The notes under the pieces were generated by a model. It was not told the DNA's origin, made no database searches, and worked only from the letters and a program-made list of their open reading frames with translations. The position numbers and the translations under genes were made by a program. Of a stretch of 33,976 bases of DNA, positions 7,173-14,805 are shown in pieces. Source of the DNA: Treponema sp. (GTDB taxonomy: Bacteria; Spirochaetota; Spirochaetia; Treponematales; Treponemataceae); assembly GCA_017962415.1 (NCBI GenBank), contig JAGCVK010000040.1:1-33976 (forward strand), written 5' to 3'. Numbering within the stretch: the stretch's first letter is position 1; each line of letters opens with the position of its first letter.

Positions 7173-8453
7173 ATGCAGAATGATATTAAATTTATAGAGG
7201 GCGGCGTTTGTGCTGCTCAGGGTTTTACCGCAAACGGAATTCTTTGCCATATTAAGGCAAGCAGAAAAACAAATGATACGGCGCTTGTTGTTTCAAAAGT
7301 GCCTTGTAATGCTGCTGGAGTTTTCACTCAAAATCGTGTAAAAGCTGAAAGTGTAAAACTTTGCAAAAAAAATATTGCAAATGGCCGGATTCAGGCTATT
7401 ATTGCAAACAGCGGAAACGCAAACTGCTGTACTGGCGAACAGGGCGCAAAAAATGCTTATAGAATGGCGCAGGCTGTTCAAAAAGTTACTGGAATTAATC
7501 CTGATGATGTTATTGTTTGCTCAACTGGTGTAATTGGCGCTCAACTTCCTGTTGAAAAAATCGAAGCTAATATTGAAGAACTCGCAAAGGGGCTTTCTAA
7601 AGAAGGTCACAAAGAAGCCCGCATTGCTATTATGACAACTGATACTCAGTACAAAGAATGCGCTGTTGAGTTTTCGGTTGGCGGCAAAACTTGCCGAATG
7701 GGAACTATGTGCAAAGGAAGCGGTATGATTCACATTAATTTGGGAACTATGCTTTCTTTTATCACTACTGACTGTGCTATTAGCCCGGCAATGGCTGAAA
7801 AAGCGCTGCGCGAATCTATTAAAGGCACTTACAACTGCGTAAGCGTAGACGGCGATACTTCTACAAATGACACTTTGGTAATTCTTGCAAACGGTCTTGC
7901 CGGAAATGCAGAAATTACAAGCGAAGGCGCAGATTATAACGCTTTCCTTGCTGCTTTAAATAAACTTAACCGCGTAATGGCTATGAAGATTGCTGCCGAC
8001 GGCGAAGGTGCAACCCGCCTTGTTCAATGTACTGTAAACGGCGCAAGTTCTGTAGAAGCTGCACGCGGCCTTGCAAAGGAAGTTATTTCTTCAAGCCTTG
8101 TAAAAGCTGCTATGTATGGAGCAGACGCAAACTTTGGCCGCTTTTTGTGTGCTATGGGCTACAGCGGAATTGAATTCACTCCTGAAAAAACAAGTATTTG
8201 GTTTACAAGCAAAAGCGGTGCAAAACGCTATTTTGAAGATAACGACAATTTTGAAGTTCACGGCGTAAACAGCGTAAAAGTTTACGAAGACGGTGTTCCT
8301 CTTAATTTTGATGAAGCACTTGCAAAAAAAATTATGAGCGAAGAAGCTGTAGAAATCCTGGTTCAATGCGGCGACGGCAATGCAAGCGGAACCGCCTGGG
8401 GCTGCGATTTGACATATGATTATGTCAAAATAAATGGTGATTATAGAACATAA
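7173..8453 (+). CDS. argJ: Bifunctional ornithine acetyltransferase / N-acetylglutamate synthase
   Basis: 426 residues, normal for ArgJ. It moves the acetyl group from N-acetylornithine to glutamate, which recycles acetate and makes the cyclic arginine route. The precursor cleaves itself before a conserved threonine; here the site reads NLGTMLSF, with the nucleophile Thr192 after Gly191 (many homologues have ATML). Other family segments are ANSGNAN, STGVIG, SVDGDTSTNDT, ADGEGATRL and ANFGRFLCAMGYSG. AAAGGA lies before the ATG. It is followed at 124 bases by argB, with a palindromic element in the gap. Because ArgJ of this type can also use acetyl-CoA, a separate argA may be unnecessary. Confidence 0.96.
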   Translation: MQNDIKFIEGGVCAAQGFTANGILCHIKASRKTNDTALVVSKVPCNAAGVFTQNRVKAESVKLCKKNIANGRIQAIIANSGNANCCTGEQGAKNAYRMAQAVQKVTGINPDDVIVCSTGVIGAQLPVEKIEANIEELAKGLSKEGHKEARIAIMTTDTQYKECAVEFSVGGKTCRMGTMCKGSGMIHINLGTMLSFITTDCAISPAMAEKALRESIKGTYNCVSVDGDTSTNDTLVILANGLAGNAEITSEGADYNAFLAALNKLNRVMAMKIAADGEGATRLVQCTVNGASSVEAARGLAKEVISSSLVKAAMYGADANFGRFLCAMGYSGIEFTPEKTSIWFTSKSGAKRYFEDNDNFEVHGVNSVKVYEDGVPLNFDEALAKKIMSEEAVEILVQCGDGNASGTAWGCDLTYDYVKINGDYRT

Positions 8454-8481
8454 CATAGAGAATTAGGGATAGTGTAAAAAA

Positions 8482-8557
8482 GGGGGGAAGTCTCCCCCTC
8501 GCTCCAAACCTTCGGTTTTACGCTACCCCCTCTGCGGGCTCGCCGCCCGCAACGCCT
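8482..8557 (+). repeat. Modular palindromic intergenic element, copy B
   Basis: Same blocks as the copies at 1462-1560 and 13391-13492: GGGGGGAAGTCTCCCCCTCGCT, hairpin AAACC-TTC-GGTTT, CGCTACCCC-CTCTGCGGG, hairpin GCGGGC-TCGCC-GCCCGC, CGCAACGCC. It fills the argJ-argB gap and presumably is part of their transcript. Confidence 0.75.
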
Positions 8558-8577
8558 GCTATTTTACAGAGGATTAT

Positions 8578-9450
8578 ATGAATAACGAAACAAACAATAT
8601 TTCAACAGAACAATGGTCAGAAGTCCTGGTTCAGGCACTTCCTTATTTTAAGCAATGGTGCGGAAAAGTTGTCGTAGTAAAATACGGCGGAAACGCTATG
8701 CTCAACGAAGAACTTAAACAGGCCGTAATGGAAGACATCGTTCTCCTAAACACAATCGGAATTAAGGTTGTTTTAGTTCACGGTGGCGGCCCTGAAATCA
8801 ACCACATGCTTGAGCGCGTTGGAAAAGAAAGCAAATTTGTAGACGGCTTACGCTACACAGACGAAGAAACTATGGAAATTGTTCAAATGGTTCTTACCGG
8901 AAAATTGAACAAAGACATTGTTGGTATTCTTCTTCAAAAAGGCGGAAAAGCAGTTGGACTTTCTGGAGTTGACTCGGGACTTCTTCGCGCTGTAAAAACA
9001 GAAAAAGATCTTGGTTTTGTTGGTGAAGTTACAGAAGTAAATCCTGAAATTATTGCTTCTTTGCTCGACAAAGGTTTTATTCCTGTAGTTTCTACAGTTG
9101 CACTTGGCGAAGACGGAGATACTGCACGCTACAACATTAATGCCGACACAGCAGCAGCAAAAATCGCAGTTGCCCTTCACGCAGAAAAGTTTGTGCAGCT
9201 TACAAACGTTCCGGGCATTCTCCGCAACATTGATGATCCAACAACGCTGATTAAAAGAATTGAACGCACAGCTATTGGTTCACTTAAAGCAACTGGAGTT
9301 ATTGCCGGCGGTATGATTCCAAAAATCGACTGTTGCGAAACAGCCCTTAACGGCGGTGTTCCACGCACTCATATTATCGACGGCCGCGTTCCTCACTCAC
9401 TCTTAATCGAGATGTTCTCTGATCGCGGTATCGGAACTATGATTTATTAA
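8578..9450 (+). CDS. argB: Acetylglutamate kinase
   Basis: Second step of arginine synthesis: ATP-dependent phosphorylation of N-acetylglutamate, whose product is the ArgC substrate. 290 residues, the usual length. Amino acid kinase motifs: [10 protein letters not shown] (32-41) with the phosphate-binding Lys35, VHGGGPEIN (67-75), the N-acetylglutamate site near [12 protein letters not shown], and GGMIPKI with its catalytic lysine close to the C-terminus. An N-terminal helix ([15 protein letters not shown]) is present; in other ArgB proteins this helix marks the arginine-inhibited hexameric form, so feedback inhibition is likely. AGAGGA is six bases before the ATG. It is followed by a long bidirectional terminator. 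Confidence 0.96.
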   Translation: MNNETNNISTEQWSEVLVQALPYFKQWCGKVVVVKYGGNAMLNEELKQAVMEDIVLLNTIGIKVVLVHGGGPEINHMLERVGKESKFVDGLRYTDEETMEIVQMVLTGKLNKDIVGILLQKGGKAVGLSGVDSGLLRAVKTEKDLGFVGEVTEVNPEIIASLLDKGFIPVVSTVALGEDGDTARYNINADTAAAKIAVALHAEKFVQLTNVPGILRNIDDPTTLIKRIERTAIGSLKATGVIAGGMIPKIDCCETALNGGVPRTHIIDGRVPHSLLIEMFSDRGIGTMIY

Positions 9451-9459
9451 TAAGAACAT

Positions 9460-9550
9460 AAAAGGGCGAAAAATAAAGGGGTTCAACCAATATCAGCACA
9501 AGCGAAGCGCGAATACCATTGGGTGAATCACTTTATTTTTCGCCCTTTTA
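9460..9550. terminator. Long bidirectional hairpin between argB and thiQ
   Basis: An arm AAAGGGCGAAAAATAAAG near 9461-9478 is complementary to CTTTATTTTTCGCCCTTT at 9531-9548, with further imperfect pairing inside (GGTTCAACCAAT against ATTGGGTGAATC). It lies between convergent genes and has T-rich flanks on both strands, so it can end both transcripts. At about 90 bases it is larger than a standard terminator. Confidence 0.75.
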
Positions 9551-9554
9551 TATT

Positions 9555-10190
9555 TCAATTAAATCTTACAATCTTATCAGCAACCGATTCCGCTTCACTA
9601 ACATCATGAGTTACCATAATTGCCGTAAAGCCCATACTTTTTTGCCATTGGCGAATCTGCGTAGCAAGGCGTTTTCGTAAATCAGCATCAAGAGCAGAAA
9701 GAGGCTCATCAAGCAAAACAAGTTTTGGCTCAATAATCAAAGTTCTTGCAAGTGCAACCCGCTGACGCTCACCGCCGCTAAGAGTTTGCGGCATACGTTT
9801 TTCAAAACCGCTTAAACCAAATTCTGGTAAAAACGCAGCAGCTTTTTCATAAGCAGCCTTTTTTTTAAGCCCTTTTGAAATCAAACCGTAAGCAACGTTT
9901 TGCAAAATATTCATATGATTAAAAAGTGCACCGTTTTGAAACACCATTCCAACTTCACGTTCGCGCGGAGCCAATTTTTCTATACGGCGGCCAGCAAGTT
10001 CTATTTCAAGCTGATTTTGATATTCCAAATCATTTTTTTCAAGACCAGCAATAATATTGAGAACCGTTGATTTTCCGCAGCCACTTGGCCCAAGCAGACA
10101 AGTCATTGTGCTTTTTTCACAATCCAAAGAAAAATCAACCGTTACAGTTTCCCAAGTTTTATGTATATTTTTTACAGAAAAATAACTCAT
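9555..10190 (-). CDS. thiQ: Thiamine-type ABC transporter, ATPase subunit
   Basis: 211 residues. Walker A GPSGCGKST (34-42), Q-loop VGMVFQ, signature LSGGERQRVALAR, Walker B LVLLDEP and the H-loop histidine in MVTHD are intact, as expected for the energy-supplying subunit of an importer. The start is taken at 10190, where the ATG overlaps the permease stop as ATGA; an in-frame start further upstream would lie wholly inside the permease gene. The assignment to thiamine, thiamine phosphate or thiamine diphosphate rests on the binding protein at 11619-12599, because the ATPase sequence alone does not tell. Confidence 0.9.
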   Translation of the reverse strand: MSYFSVKNIHKTWETVTVDFSLDCEKSTMTCLLGPSGCGKSTVLNIIAGLEKNDLEYQNQLEIELAGRRIEKLAPREREVGMVFQNGALFNHMNILQNVAYGLISKGLKKKAAYEKAAAFLPEFGLSGFEKRMPQTLSGGERQRVALARTLIIEPKLVLLDEPLSALDADLRKRLATQIRQWQKSMGFTAIMVTHDVSEAESVADKIVRFN

Positions 10191-11572
10191 TTTTTCCCAA
10201 TCCCAAAAATCAACATACTCAAAGCAGCAACAATACCGCCGCAGGCACACGCCTGACTGAATCTATATGCACCAGCAAGTTTATAAGTGTACAATGCAAG
10301 AGTATCAAAATTGCGGATAGAAAGCACAAGCGGCATAGTAGCATCACCAAGACTAACCGCAAAACAATATGCAAAAGCCGAAATTAAAACAGGCTTGCAC
10401 GAAGGTAAATAAATGCGTAAAACGCTGTCAAACCAGCCGCGCGATAAAAGATTTGCCGCAGCGTCCGTCTCATAATTTATTCTATTAATTCCGTTTTGAA
10501 TCTGCCGATAAGCGATTGTCCAATAAAGCAACGTTTGAATCGCAATAAGCAGCGCTGCGCTCCCGCGCTTAAACATCAACGTGGCGCCCCACGCTATCAC
10601 AACCGAAGAAATCGCCATAGGAAGCACCGGCAAAGTTTGCAAAAGCACGTTGGCTTGCTGCCTTTTTAATTTTACCGCAACCGAATAAGCAAAGCCAATC
10701 ATCGTACAAGCCGCGCCAGTTGCACAACCAGTAATCAGCGAATTACGAGCCGCTTTCCAAAACGAAGGATTTTTCAAAAGTTTTCCAAGCTCACTTCCCC
10801 CGCTAACAAAAACAGAAAAAAGCGGAAAAATCAAAAAAGCAAAAACTAAAATAATAAAAGGCAAAAAGCAAACAAAAGCGCCGCCCAGTTTTTTACGCTC
10901 GCGTGGAACATAATCCTGGCCGCTCGAAGTTGTCTGGCTTTTTCTTGCTAAAAAGCTGTACAAAAATACAATCAAAAAGGCGGTTGCAGTTTCAAGCGCT
11001 GCAAGTTTTGCTCCAGAAGCCACATCAAGCGTTGTTCTAATAGAATGATAAATTTCCACTTCCAGCGTAGAACGCCCAACCGGCGAAAAAAGCAGAACAA
11101 TCATAAAGCTAAAATAACAAAAAAGAAAAACCGGAATGCAGGCAGCGCCAATCGCCCCAGAAAGATTTCTAAGCGTAATAGTTTTGAAAATCCGCGCTTC
11201 ACTTGCACCTAAAAGTCTTGCGGCATTTTCCGCTTCAGAACCAAGCCGCTCCCACGCATCATTTAAAATTCCCATTACCAAAGGAAAATTATAAAAGCCT
11301 TGCGCAATCACAATGCCCGCTGTTGAATATAAAAATGAAAAATGAGTTCCAAATAATTTGTTTACAGTTCCATTCATTCCCCAAAAACTAACATAGCCAA
11401 GAGCCATAATCAAAGCTGGAACACATAAAGGAACTGCTGAAATTGAAAGAAGAAGTTTTCGGCCGGCAAAACGACGGCGCGCTGTAAAATAAGAGGCCGG
11501 CAGCCCAACCAGCACTGCAATTAAAGTTGAGATAAGCGCAATTTCTAAAGTATAGAAATAAATCTTAAACAT
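10187..11572 (-). CDS. thiP: Thiamine-type ABC transporter, fused permease
   Basis: 461 residues with two homologous permease halves, each with a binding-protein-dependent transport signature (EAENAARLLGASEARIF near 120 and YETDAAANLLSRGWFDS near 370). It should form the whole membrane channel with a ThiQ dimer. Compared with the ~536-residue E. coli ThiP it lacks about 55 N-terminal residues, including the first membrane helix; the first residues align to helix two. The ATG at 11572 has no Shine-Dalgarno sequence and stands directly behind the U-tract of a hairpin (11573-11612); in-frame upstream sequence is closed by a TAG. Either translation starts unusually or the gene has lost its beginning. 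Confidence 0.87.
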   Translation of the reverse strand: MFKIYFYTLEIALISTLIAVLVGLPASYFTARRRFAGRKLLLSISAVPLCVPALIMALGYVSFWGMNGTVNKLFGTHFSFLYSTAGIVIAQGFYNFPLVMGILNDAWERLGSEAENAARLLGASEARIFKTITLRNLSGAIGAACIPVFLFCYFSFMIVLLFSPVGRSTLEVEIYHSIRTTLDVASGAKLAALETATAFLIVFLYSFLARKSQTTSSGQDYVPRERKKLGGAFVCFLPFIILVFAFLIFPLFSVFVSGGSELGKLLKNPSFWKAARNSLITGCATGAACTMIGFAYSVAVKLKRQQANVLLQTLPVLPMAISSVVIAWGATLMFKRGSAALLIAIQTLLYWTIAYRQIQNGINRINYETDAAANLLSRGWFDSVLRIYLPSCKPVLISAFAYCFAVSLGDATMPLVLSIRNFDTLALYTYKLAGAYRFSQACACGGIVAALSMLIFGIGKK

Positions 11573-11612
11573 AAAAACAAAAAACGGTGGTTTCGACTAG
11601 CTCAACCACCGT
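11573..11612 (-). terminator. Hairpin with U-tract between thiB and thiP
   Basis: Minus strand ACGGTGGTT pairs with AACCACCGT around an 11-base loop, then TTTTTTGTTTTT leads straight into the thiP ATG. This should stop part of the transcription, so that the binding protein is made in excess over the membrane subunits. Confidence 0.75.
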
Positions 11613-11618
11613 ATAAAA

Positions 11619-12599
11619 TTATCTCAAAATCTTTGGCATCTCTATTGTGTCGTAGCAAGCCGGCATAGTAACATTTTTGTTAGAAGGATACATCCATTGA
11701 GTTGTTGGAATCACGTTTTGAGCATCTTCGCTAATAAGAAACTCAATAAACTTTTTTGCACCTTCCGGATTTTTTGCACCTTTTACAAGACCAGCACCTT
11801 CAACCTGCATAACGTGTCCGTCTGTAAAGCTCAAAGCCTTAAACTGATCACCTTCGCCATATTCAATATGATAAGCAGGACTTGTTGTGTAACTGATTAC
11901 CAAAGGAGCTTCTCCGTCAGTAAACATTCCGTAACCAACACTCCAGCCAGGAGCCATAGTTAAAACAGAAGGTTCAAGGCGCTTCATATAATCTGCATAT
12001 TTTTCGCCATAAACTTTGTGAACCCAAGTATCAAAACCAAGACCCGGTGTACTTGTGCGGGAATCCATCAAAATCAGTTTTTTCTTATAAATATCTTTTG
12101 TAAGATCTTCAAGACAAGTTGGAGCCGGAATATCAGAAAGTGAATTCCAGATAATTGCAAAAGGGCTGTAATCATAAGGAGTCATAAGCCATTTTCCGCC
12201 AAGCTCAGCTTCAAGACCTTCGCTTAAAACTTCAGAATTAGAAGGTTTAAAACTTGCAAGAACGCCGCTTTTTGCAGCTTTTTCAGCAAGATTATTATCA
12301 AGGCCAACAAGAACATCAGCAAAAGGGTCTGATTTTTCAAGCTGAGCTTTTGAAAGAATCTGAACTCCGTCGCCACAATCAATAAATGTAACTTTCAGGC
12401 CAGTTTTTTCTTCAAAAAGGCGGGCAATTTCAGGGCCACTTCCCCATTCACCGCAAAAAGAATCATAAGAATAAACCACAACTTCAGAAAGCCGCTCCTC
12501 GCTAACTTTTGAAGATTTTTTGCAACCCGCAAAAAGCACAAAAAGCGACAAAATTGCGCACGCCAACGCAAGCATCTTTATAGAATGAAACTTGTTCAT
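11619..12599 (-). CDS. thiB: Thiamine ABC transporter substrate-binding lipoprotein
   Basis: 326 residues. The signal peptide ends in a lipobox, VLFAGC, so the mature protein is lipid-anchored outside the inner membrane. The sequence follows E. coli ThiB over its length: VYSYDSFCGEWG, ADVLVGLDNNL, PYDYSPFA, DSRTSTPGLGF, VISYTTSPAYH, and WMYPS near the end; several of these line the thiamine site in ThiB. The ATG at 12599 is chosen because GGAG is six bases upstream; a TTG twelve bases earlier lacks one. It follows thrH by 24 bases and probably shares its transcript. No thiamine pyrophosphate riboswitch was found before thrH or thiB. Confidence 0.93.
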   Translation of the reverse strand: MNKFHSIKMLALACAILSLFVLFAGCKKSSKVSEERLSEVVVYSYDSFCGEWGSGPEIARLFEEKTGLKVTFIDCGDGVQILSKAQLEKSDPFADVLVGLDNNLAEKAAKSGVLASFKPSNSEVLSEGLEAELGGKWLMTPYDYSPFAIIWNSLSDIPAPTCLEDLTKDIYKKKLILMDSRTSTPGLGFDTWVHKVYGEKYADYMKRLEPSVLTMAPGWSVGYGMFTDGEAPLVISYTTSPAYHIEYGEGDQFKALSFTDGHVMQVEGAGLVKGAKNPEGAKKFIEFLISEDAQNVIPTTQWMYPSNKNVTMPACYDTIEMPKILR

Positions 12600-12623
12600 A
12601 AAGCACTCCAAATCGAAATCGAA

Positions 12624-13223
12624 TTAAAGATATTTTTTGATTGCATCAAGCAATTCAGAATATTCAGTAAAGGCCGGGAACTGCGGATATTCTTTTATGA
12701 TTTTTTCAGTTGAGCGGAAAAGAAAGCCCGCCTTTGAAGCCTGAATCATTCCAAGATCGTTAAAACTATCGCCCGAAGCAATAGTATCATAACCAATAGA
12801 CTGAAGCGCTTTTACAGTTGTGAGTTTGCTGTTTTCGCAGCGCATTCTGTAACCAGTAATTTCACCAGAAACAGAAACTTCAAGCTCGTTACAGAAAATT
12901 GTAGGCAAGCCAAGTTTTTCCATAAGCGGAGCCGCAAACTGACTAAAAGTGTCGCTCAAAATAATAGTCTGGCAGCAAGAACGCAATTCATCAAGAAACT
13001 TTTTAGCACCAGGAAGCGGCTCAATTTTTTTGATAGTATCCTGAATCTCGCGCAAACCAAGACCGTGCTCTTTCAAAATCGCAATACGATATTTCATCAG
13101 CTTGTCATAATCCGGCTCATCGCGGGTAGTTCTTCTAAGCTCAGGAATTCCAACAGTATCCGCAAAAGCAATCCAAATCTCAGGCACCAAAACGCCTTCA
13201 AGGTCAAGACAAGTGATAATCAT
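12624..13223 (-). CDS. thrH: ThrH-type phosphoserine phosphatase / homoserine phosphotransferase
   Basis: 199 residues of the HAD superfamily, close in length and sequence to Pseudomonas ThrH: CLDLEGVLVPEIWIAFA (5-21), the DYDxLMKYR segment, ILSDTF, and GDSFND. The first motif is D-L-E, with a glutamate where most HAD phosphatases have the second aspartate; this is a ThrH feature. ThrH dephosphorylates phosphoserine and can transfer the phosphate to homoserine, linking serine and threonine synthesis. GAGAGGA precedes the ATG. It is first in a four-gene unit with thiB-thiP-thiQ. A direct link to thiamine uptake is not evident. Confidence 0.92.
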   Translation of the reverse strand: MIITCLDLEGVLVPEIWIAFADTVGIPELRRTTRDEPDYDKLMKYRIAILKEHGLGLREIQDTIKKIEPLPGAKKFLDELRSCCQTIILSDTFSQFAAPLMEKLGLPTIFCNELEVSVSGEITGYRMRCENSKLTTVKALQSIGYDTIASGDSFNDLGMIQASKAGFLFRSTEKIIKEYPQFPAFTEYSELLDAIKKYL

Positions 13224-13311
13224 ATTTTTCCTCTCTTATCCCACAAGGAAATAAATGCATTATTTATTAATATCTGATTTTGCCAAAAAGTAAAACTTAC
13301 AAAAATAAAAG

Positions 13312-13326
13312 TTTGCCAAAGGCAAA
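13312..13326 (-). promoter_or_regulatory. Small hairpin with T-rich tail in the thrH leader
   Basis: TTTGCC-TTT-GGCAAA, followed on the minus strand by CTTTTATTTTT. A second GGCAAA about 30 bases downstream (minus strand, complement of 13279-13285) could pair with the same TTTGCC. This may be an attenuation device, but it begins only about ten bases after the predicted start, so the role is doubtful. Confidence 0.35.
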
Positions 13327-13333
13327 TAATCAA

Positions 13334-13370
13334 TTGACATAAAAATACTGCATTTAACAAAATATGTCAA
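13334..13370. promoter_or_regulatory. Inverted repeat spanning the thrH promoter
   Basis: TTGACATA at 13334-13341 and its exact complement TATGTCAA at 13363-13370. The right arm supplies the minus-strand -35 (TTGACA), and 17 bases on lies TATTTT (13342-13347), so this is a near-consensus promoter for thrH-thiBPQ. The symmetric arms could also be a repressor site. Confidence 0.6.
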
Positions 13371-13390
13371 AGAAGTGATGATTTTTTAGG

Positions 13391-13492
13391 AGGGGAAAGC
13401 CTTCCCCTCGCTCCCAAGCAAGTCGCTCCACGAGCCGTCACTACAAGTAGTGCCGTCTCGTTCCGCTTTGTTGCTTGTCCGCTACCCCTTCT
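13391..13492 (+). repeat. Modular palindromic intergenic element, copy C
   Basis: Borders GGGGAAAGCCTTCCCCTCGCT and CGCTACCCCTTCT match copies A and B. Between them is a longer nested hairpin: AAGCAA pairs with TTGCTT, and inside it CACTA-CAAG-TAGTG. The third block (CTGCGGG...CGCAACGCC) is lost here. Confidence 0.75.
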
Positions 13493-13511
13493 AACCAGGC
13501 TCACAACCACA

Positions 13512-13540
13512 ATGACAAAAATCTCCCAAAATGATACTAT
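13512..13540 (+). promoter_or_regulatory. Promoter of the 13547 gene, apparently leaderless
   Basis: ATGACA, 17 bases, TACTAT with an upstream TGA (extended -10, TGATACTAT). The -10 ends six bases before the ATG at 13547, exactly as for argC, and no ribosome-binding site is present. Confidence 0.6.
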
Positions 13541-13546
13541 TTGCTT

Positions 13547-14779
13547 ATGCCACAGAAAAAAACAACAAGAAAAACTTCAAGCAATACACAAAGAAAAACC
13601 AGTATAAAGCGCACATCACGCCGCGCTTCTAAAAAACGCAAAGTTTATATTTCGCCAATAAAGGCAATTCTTTTTTGTGCCGTAATAATCACAACCTGCA
13701 TGGCACTTCTTTTAGTCACAAACGTAATAAAACCAACAAATCCACAAATTGCCGCAATGATAGAACGCTACAGCGAACAATTCGAGCAATTTGAAGAATC
13801 AGAAAATCAGCCGCAAAAATCACAAAATCAAAAAACTGATAATTCAGGCAAAAATGAAACAGATTCACAAAAATCTCAGCAACAAAAAAATCCGGTTGAG
13901 CAGCCTAAAAACAACACAGAACAAAACAAAACATCTTATTCTACTAATAGTATAGAACAAAAACCGCAAACACAGCCTCAAAAACCTCAAAATTCTGATG
14001 CTAAAAAGCCTGCTTCTCCGCAGCCGCAAACTCAAAAACCACAGGCACAAACAACTCAACCCCAAGTCGAAAAATCAAAATACAATTTTCCAGCGGCAAA
14101 AAACAACGCGCAGCTTATTTTTGTTTTTGATGACGGCGGGCAAAATCTTTCTCATCTTAAACCATTTTTGCAGCTACCGTTTCCAATAACAGTTGCAGTT
14201 TTGCCACAATTAGCACACTCAAGCGAAGCTGCCTCTCAGGTTAGAAAAGCCGGTTTTGAAGTAATGTTACATCAGCCAATGCAGGCAATAAATTCAAGCG
14301 TAAATCCAGGACCTGGTGCAATCAAACCAGAAATGTCCGAAAATCAAATACTTTCAACGCTGTTTCAAAATGTTACAGAAATCGGGCCAATTGCCGGAAT
14401 GAATAATCACGAAGGCTCTGCAATTACAGCCGATGCCGAAAAAATAGCAACCGTAATGCAATTTTGCTCGCAGGAAGGAATTTTCTTTTTAGACAGTCGC
14501 ACAAATGTTGAAACAAAAGTTCCTTATGTTGCACGCGAACTTGGTTATTCATACTACGAACGAAACATCTTTTTGGATAATGAAAAAACTGCGGCAAACG
14601 CACTAAAAGAGCTAAAAAAAGGTCTTGAACTTGCAAATAAAAATGGAAACGTTATAATGATAGGCCATATTTGGAGTGCAGATTTTCTGCCGGCCTTTTT
14701 ACAAGAGGTGTATCCAGAACTTAAAGCAAAAGGCTACACTTTCAGTACAGTCAGCAAAAGCCGCGCAAGAAAGAATTAA
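13547..14779 (+). CDS. Membrane-anchored divergent polysaccharide deacetylase (YibQ-like)
   Basis: 410 residues. A very basic N-terminus (Lys/Arg/Thr/Ser, about 1-30) and one membrane helix (about 34-58) are followed by a ~110-residue low-complexity spacer rich in Gln, Pro, Lys and Asn. The C-terminal domain (about 180-405) belongs to the divergent polysaccharide deacetylase family (Polysacc_deac_2), recognised by LIFVFDDGGQ, VMLHQPMQA, GMNNHEGSAIT, IFFLDSRT and IGHIW. The orientation suggests a catalytic domain held out in the periplasm by the spacer. Homologues are often found near peptidoglycan-related genes; the substrate is unknown. The ATG at 13547 is preferred over a TTG six bases earlier because the promoter places the transcript start on it. 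Confidence 0.85.
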   Translation: MPQKKTTRKTSSNTQRKTSIKRTSRRASKKRKVYISPIKAILFCAVIITTCMALLLVTNVIKPTNPQIAAMIERYSEQFEQFEESENQPQKSQNQKTDNSGKNETDSQKSQQQKNPVEQPKNNTEQNKTSYSTNSIEQKPQTQPQKPQNSDAKKPASPQPQTQKPQAQTTQPQVEKSKYNFPAAKNNAQLIFVFDDGGQNLSHLKPFLQLPFPITVAVLPQLAHSSEAASQVRKAGFEVMLHQPMQAINSSVNPGPGAIKPEMSENQILSTLFQNVTEIGPIAGMNNHEGSAITADAEKIATVMQFCSQEGIFFLDSRTNVETKVPYVARELGYSYYERNIFLDNEKTAANALKELKKGLELANKNGNVIMIGHIWSADFLPAFLQEVYPELKAKGYTFSTVSKSRARKN

Positions 14780-14805
14780 CCGCTGCAAGCGGCACGGAGT
14801 TTTAA
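14780..14805 (+). promoter_or_regulatory. Stem-loop and ribosome-binding site before tsaD
   Basis: CCGCT-GCA-AGCGG (14780-14792) is followed after one base by ACGGAG (14794-14799), six bases from the tsaD ATG. The same order, stem-loop then ACGGRG, occurs before adk and leuS. Confidence 0.55.

Noticed and set aside
12600..13400. Thiamine pyrophosphate riboswitch expected for thiBPQ
   Set aside because: No CUGAGA or other conserved TPP-aptamer block found on the minus strand before thrH or thiB.
13391..13492. Integron attC site (integrons are known in Treponema denticola)
   Set aside because: The hairpins lack the paired RYYYAAC/GTTRRRY core boxes at their ends, and no cassette-like gene series is present.
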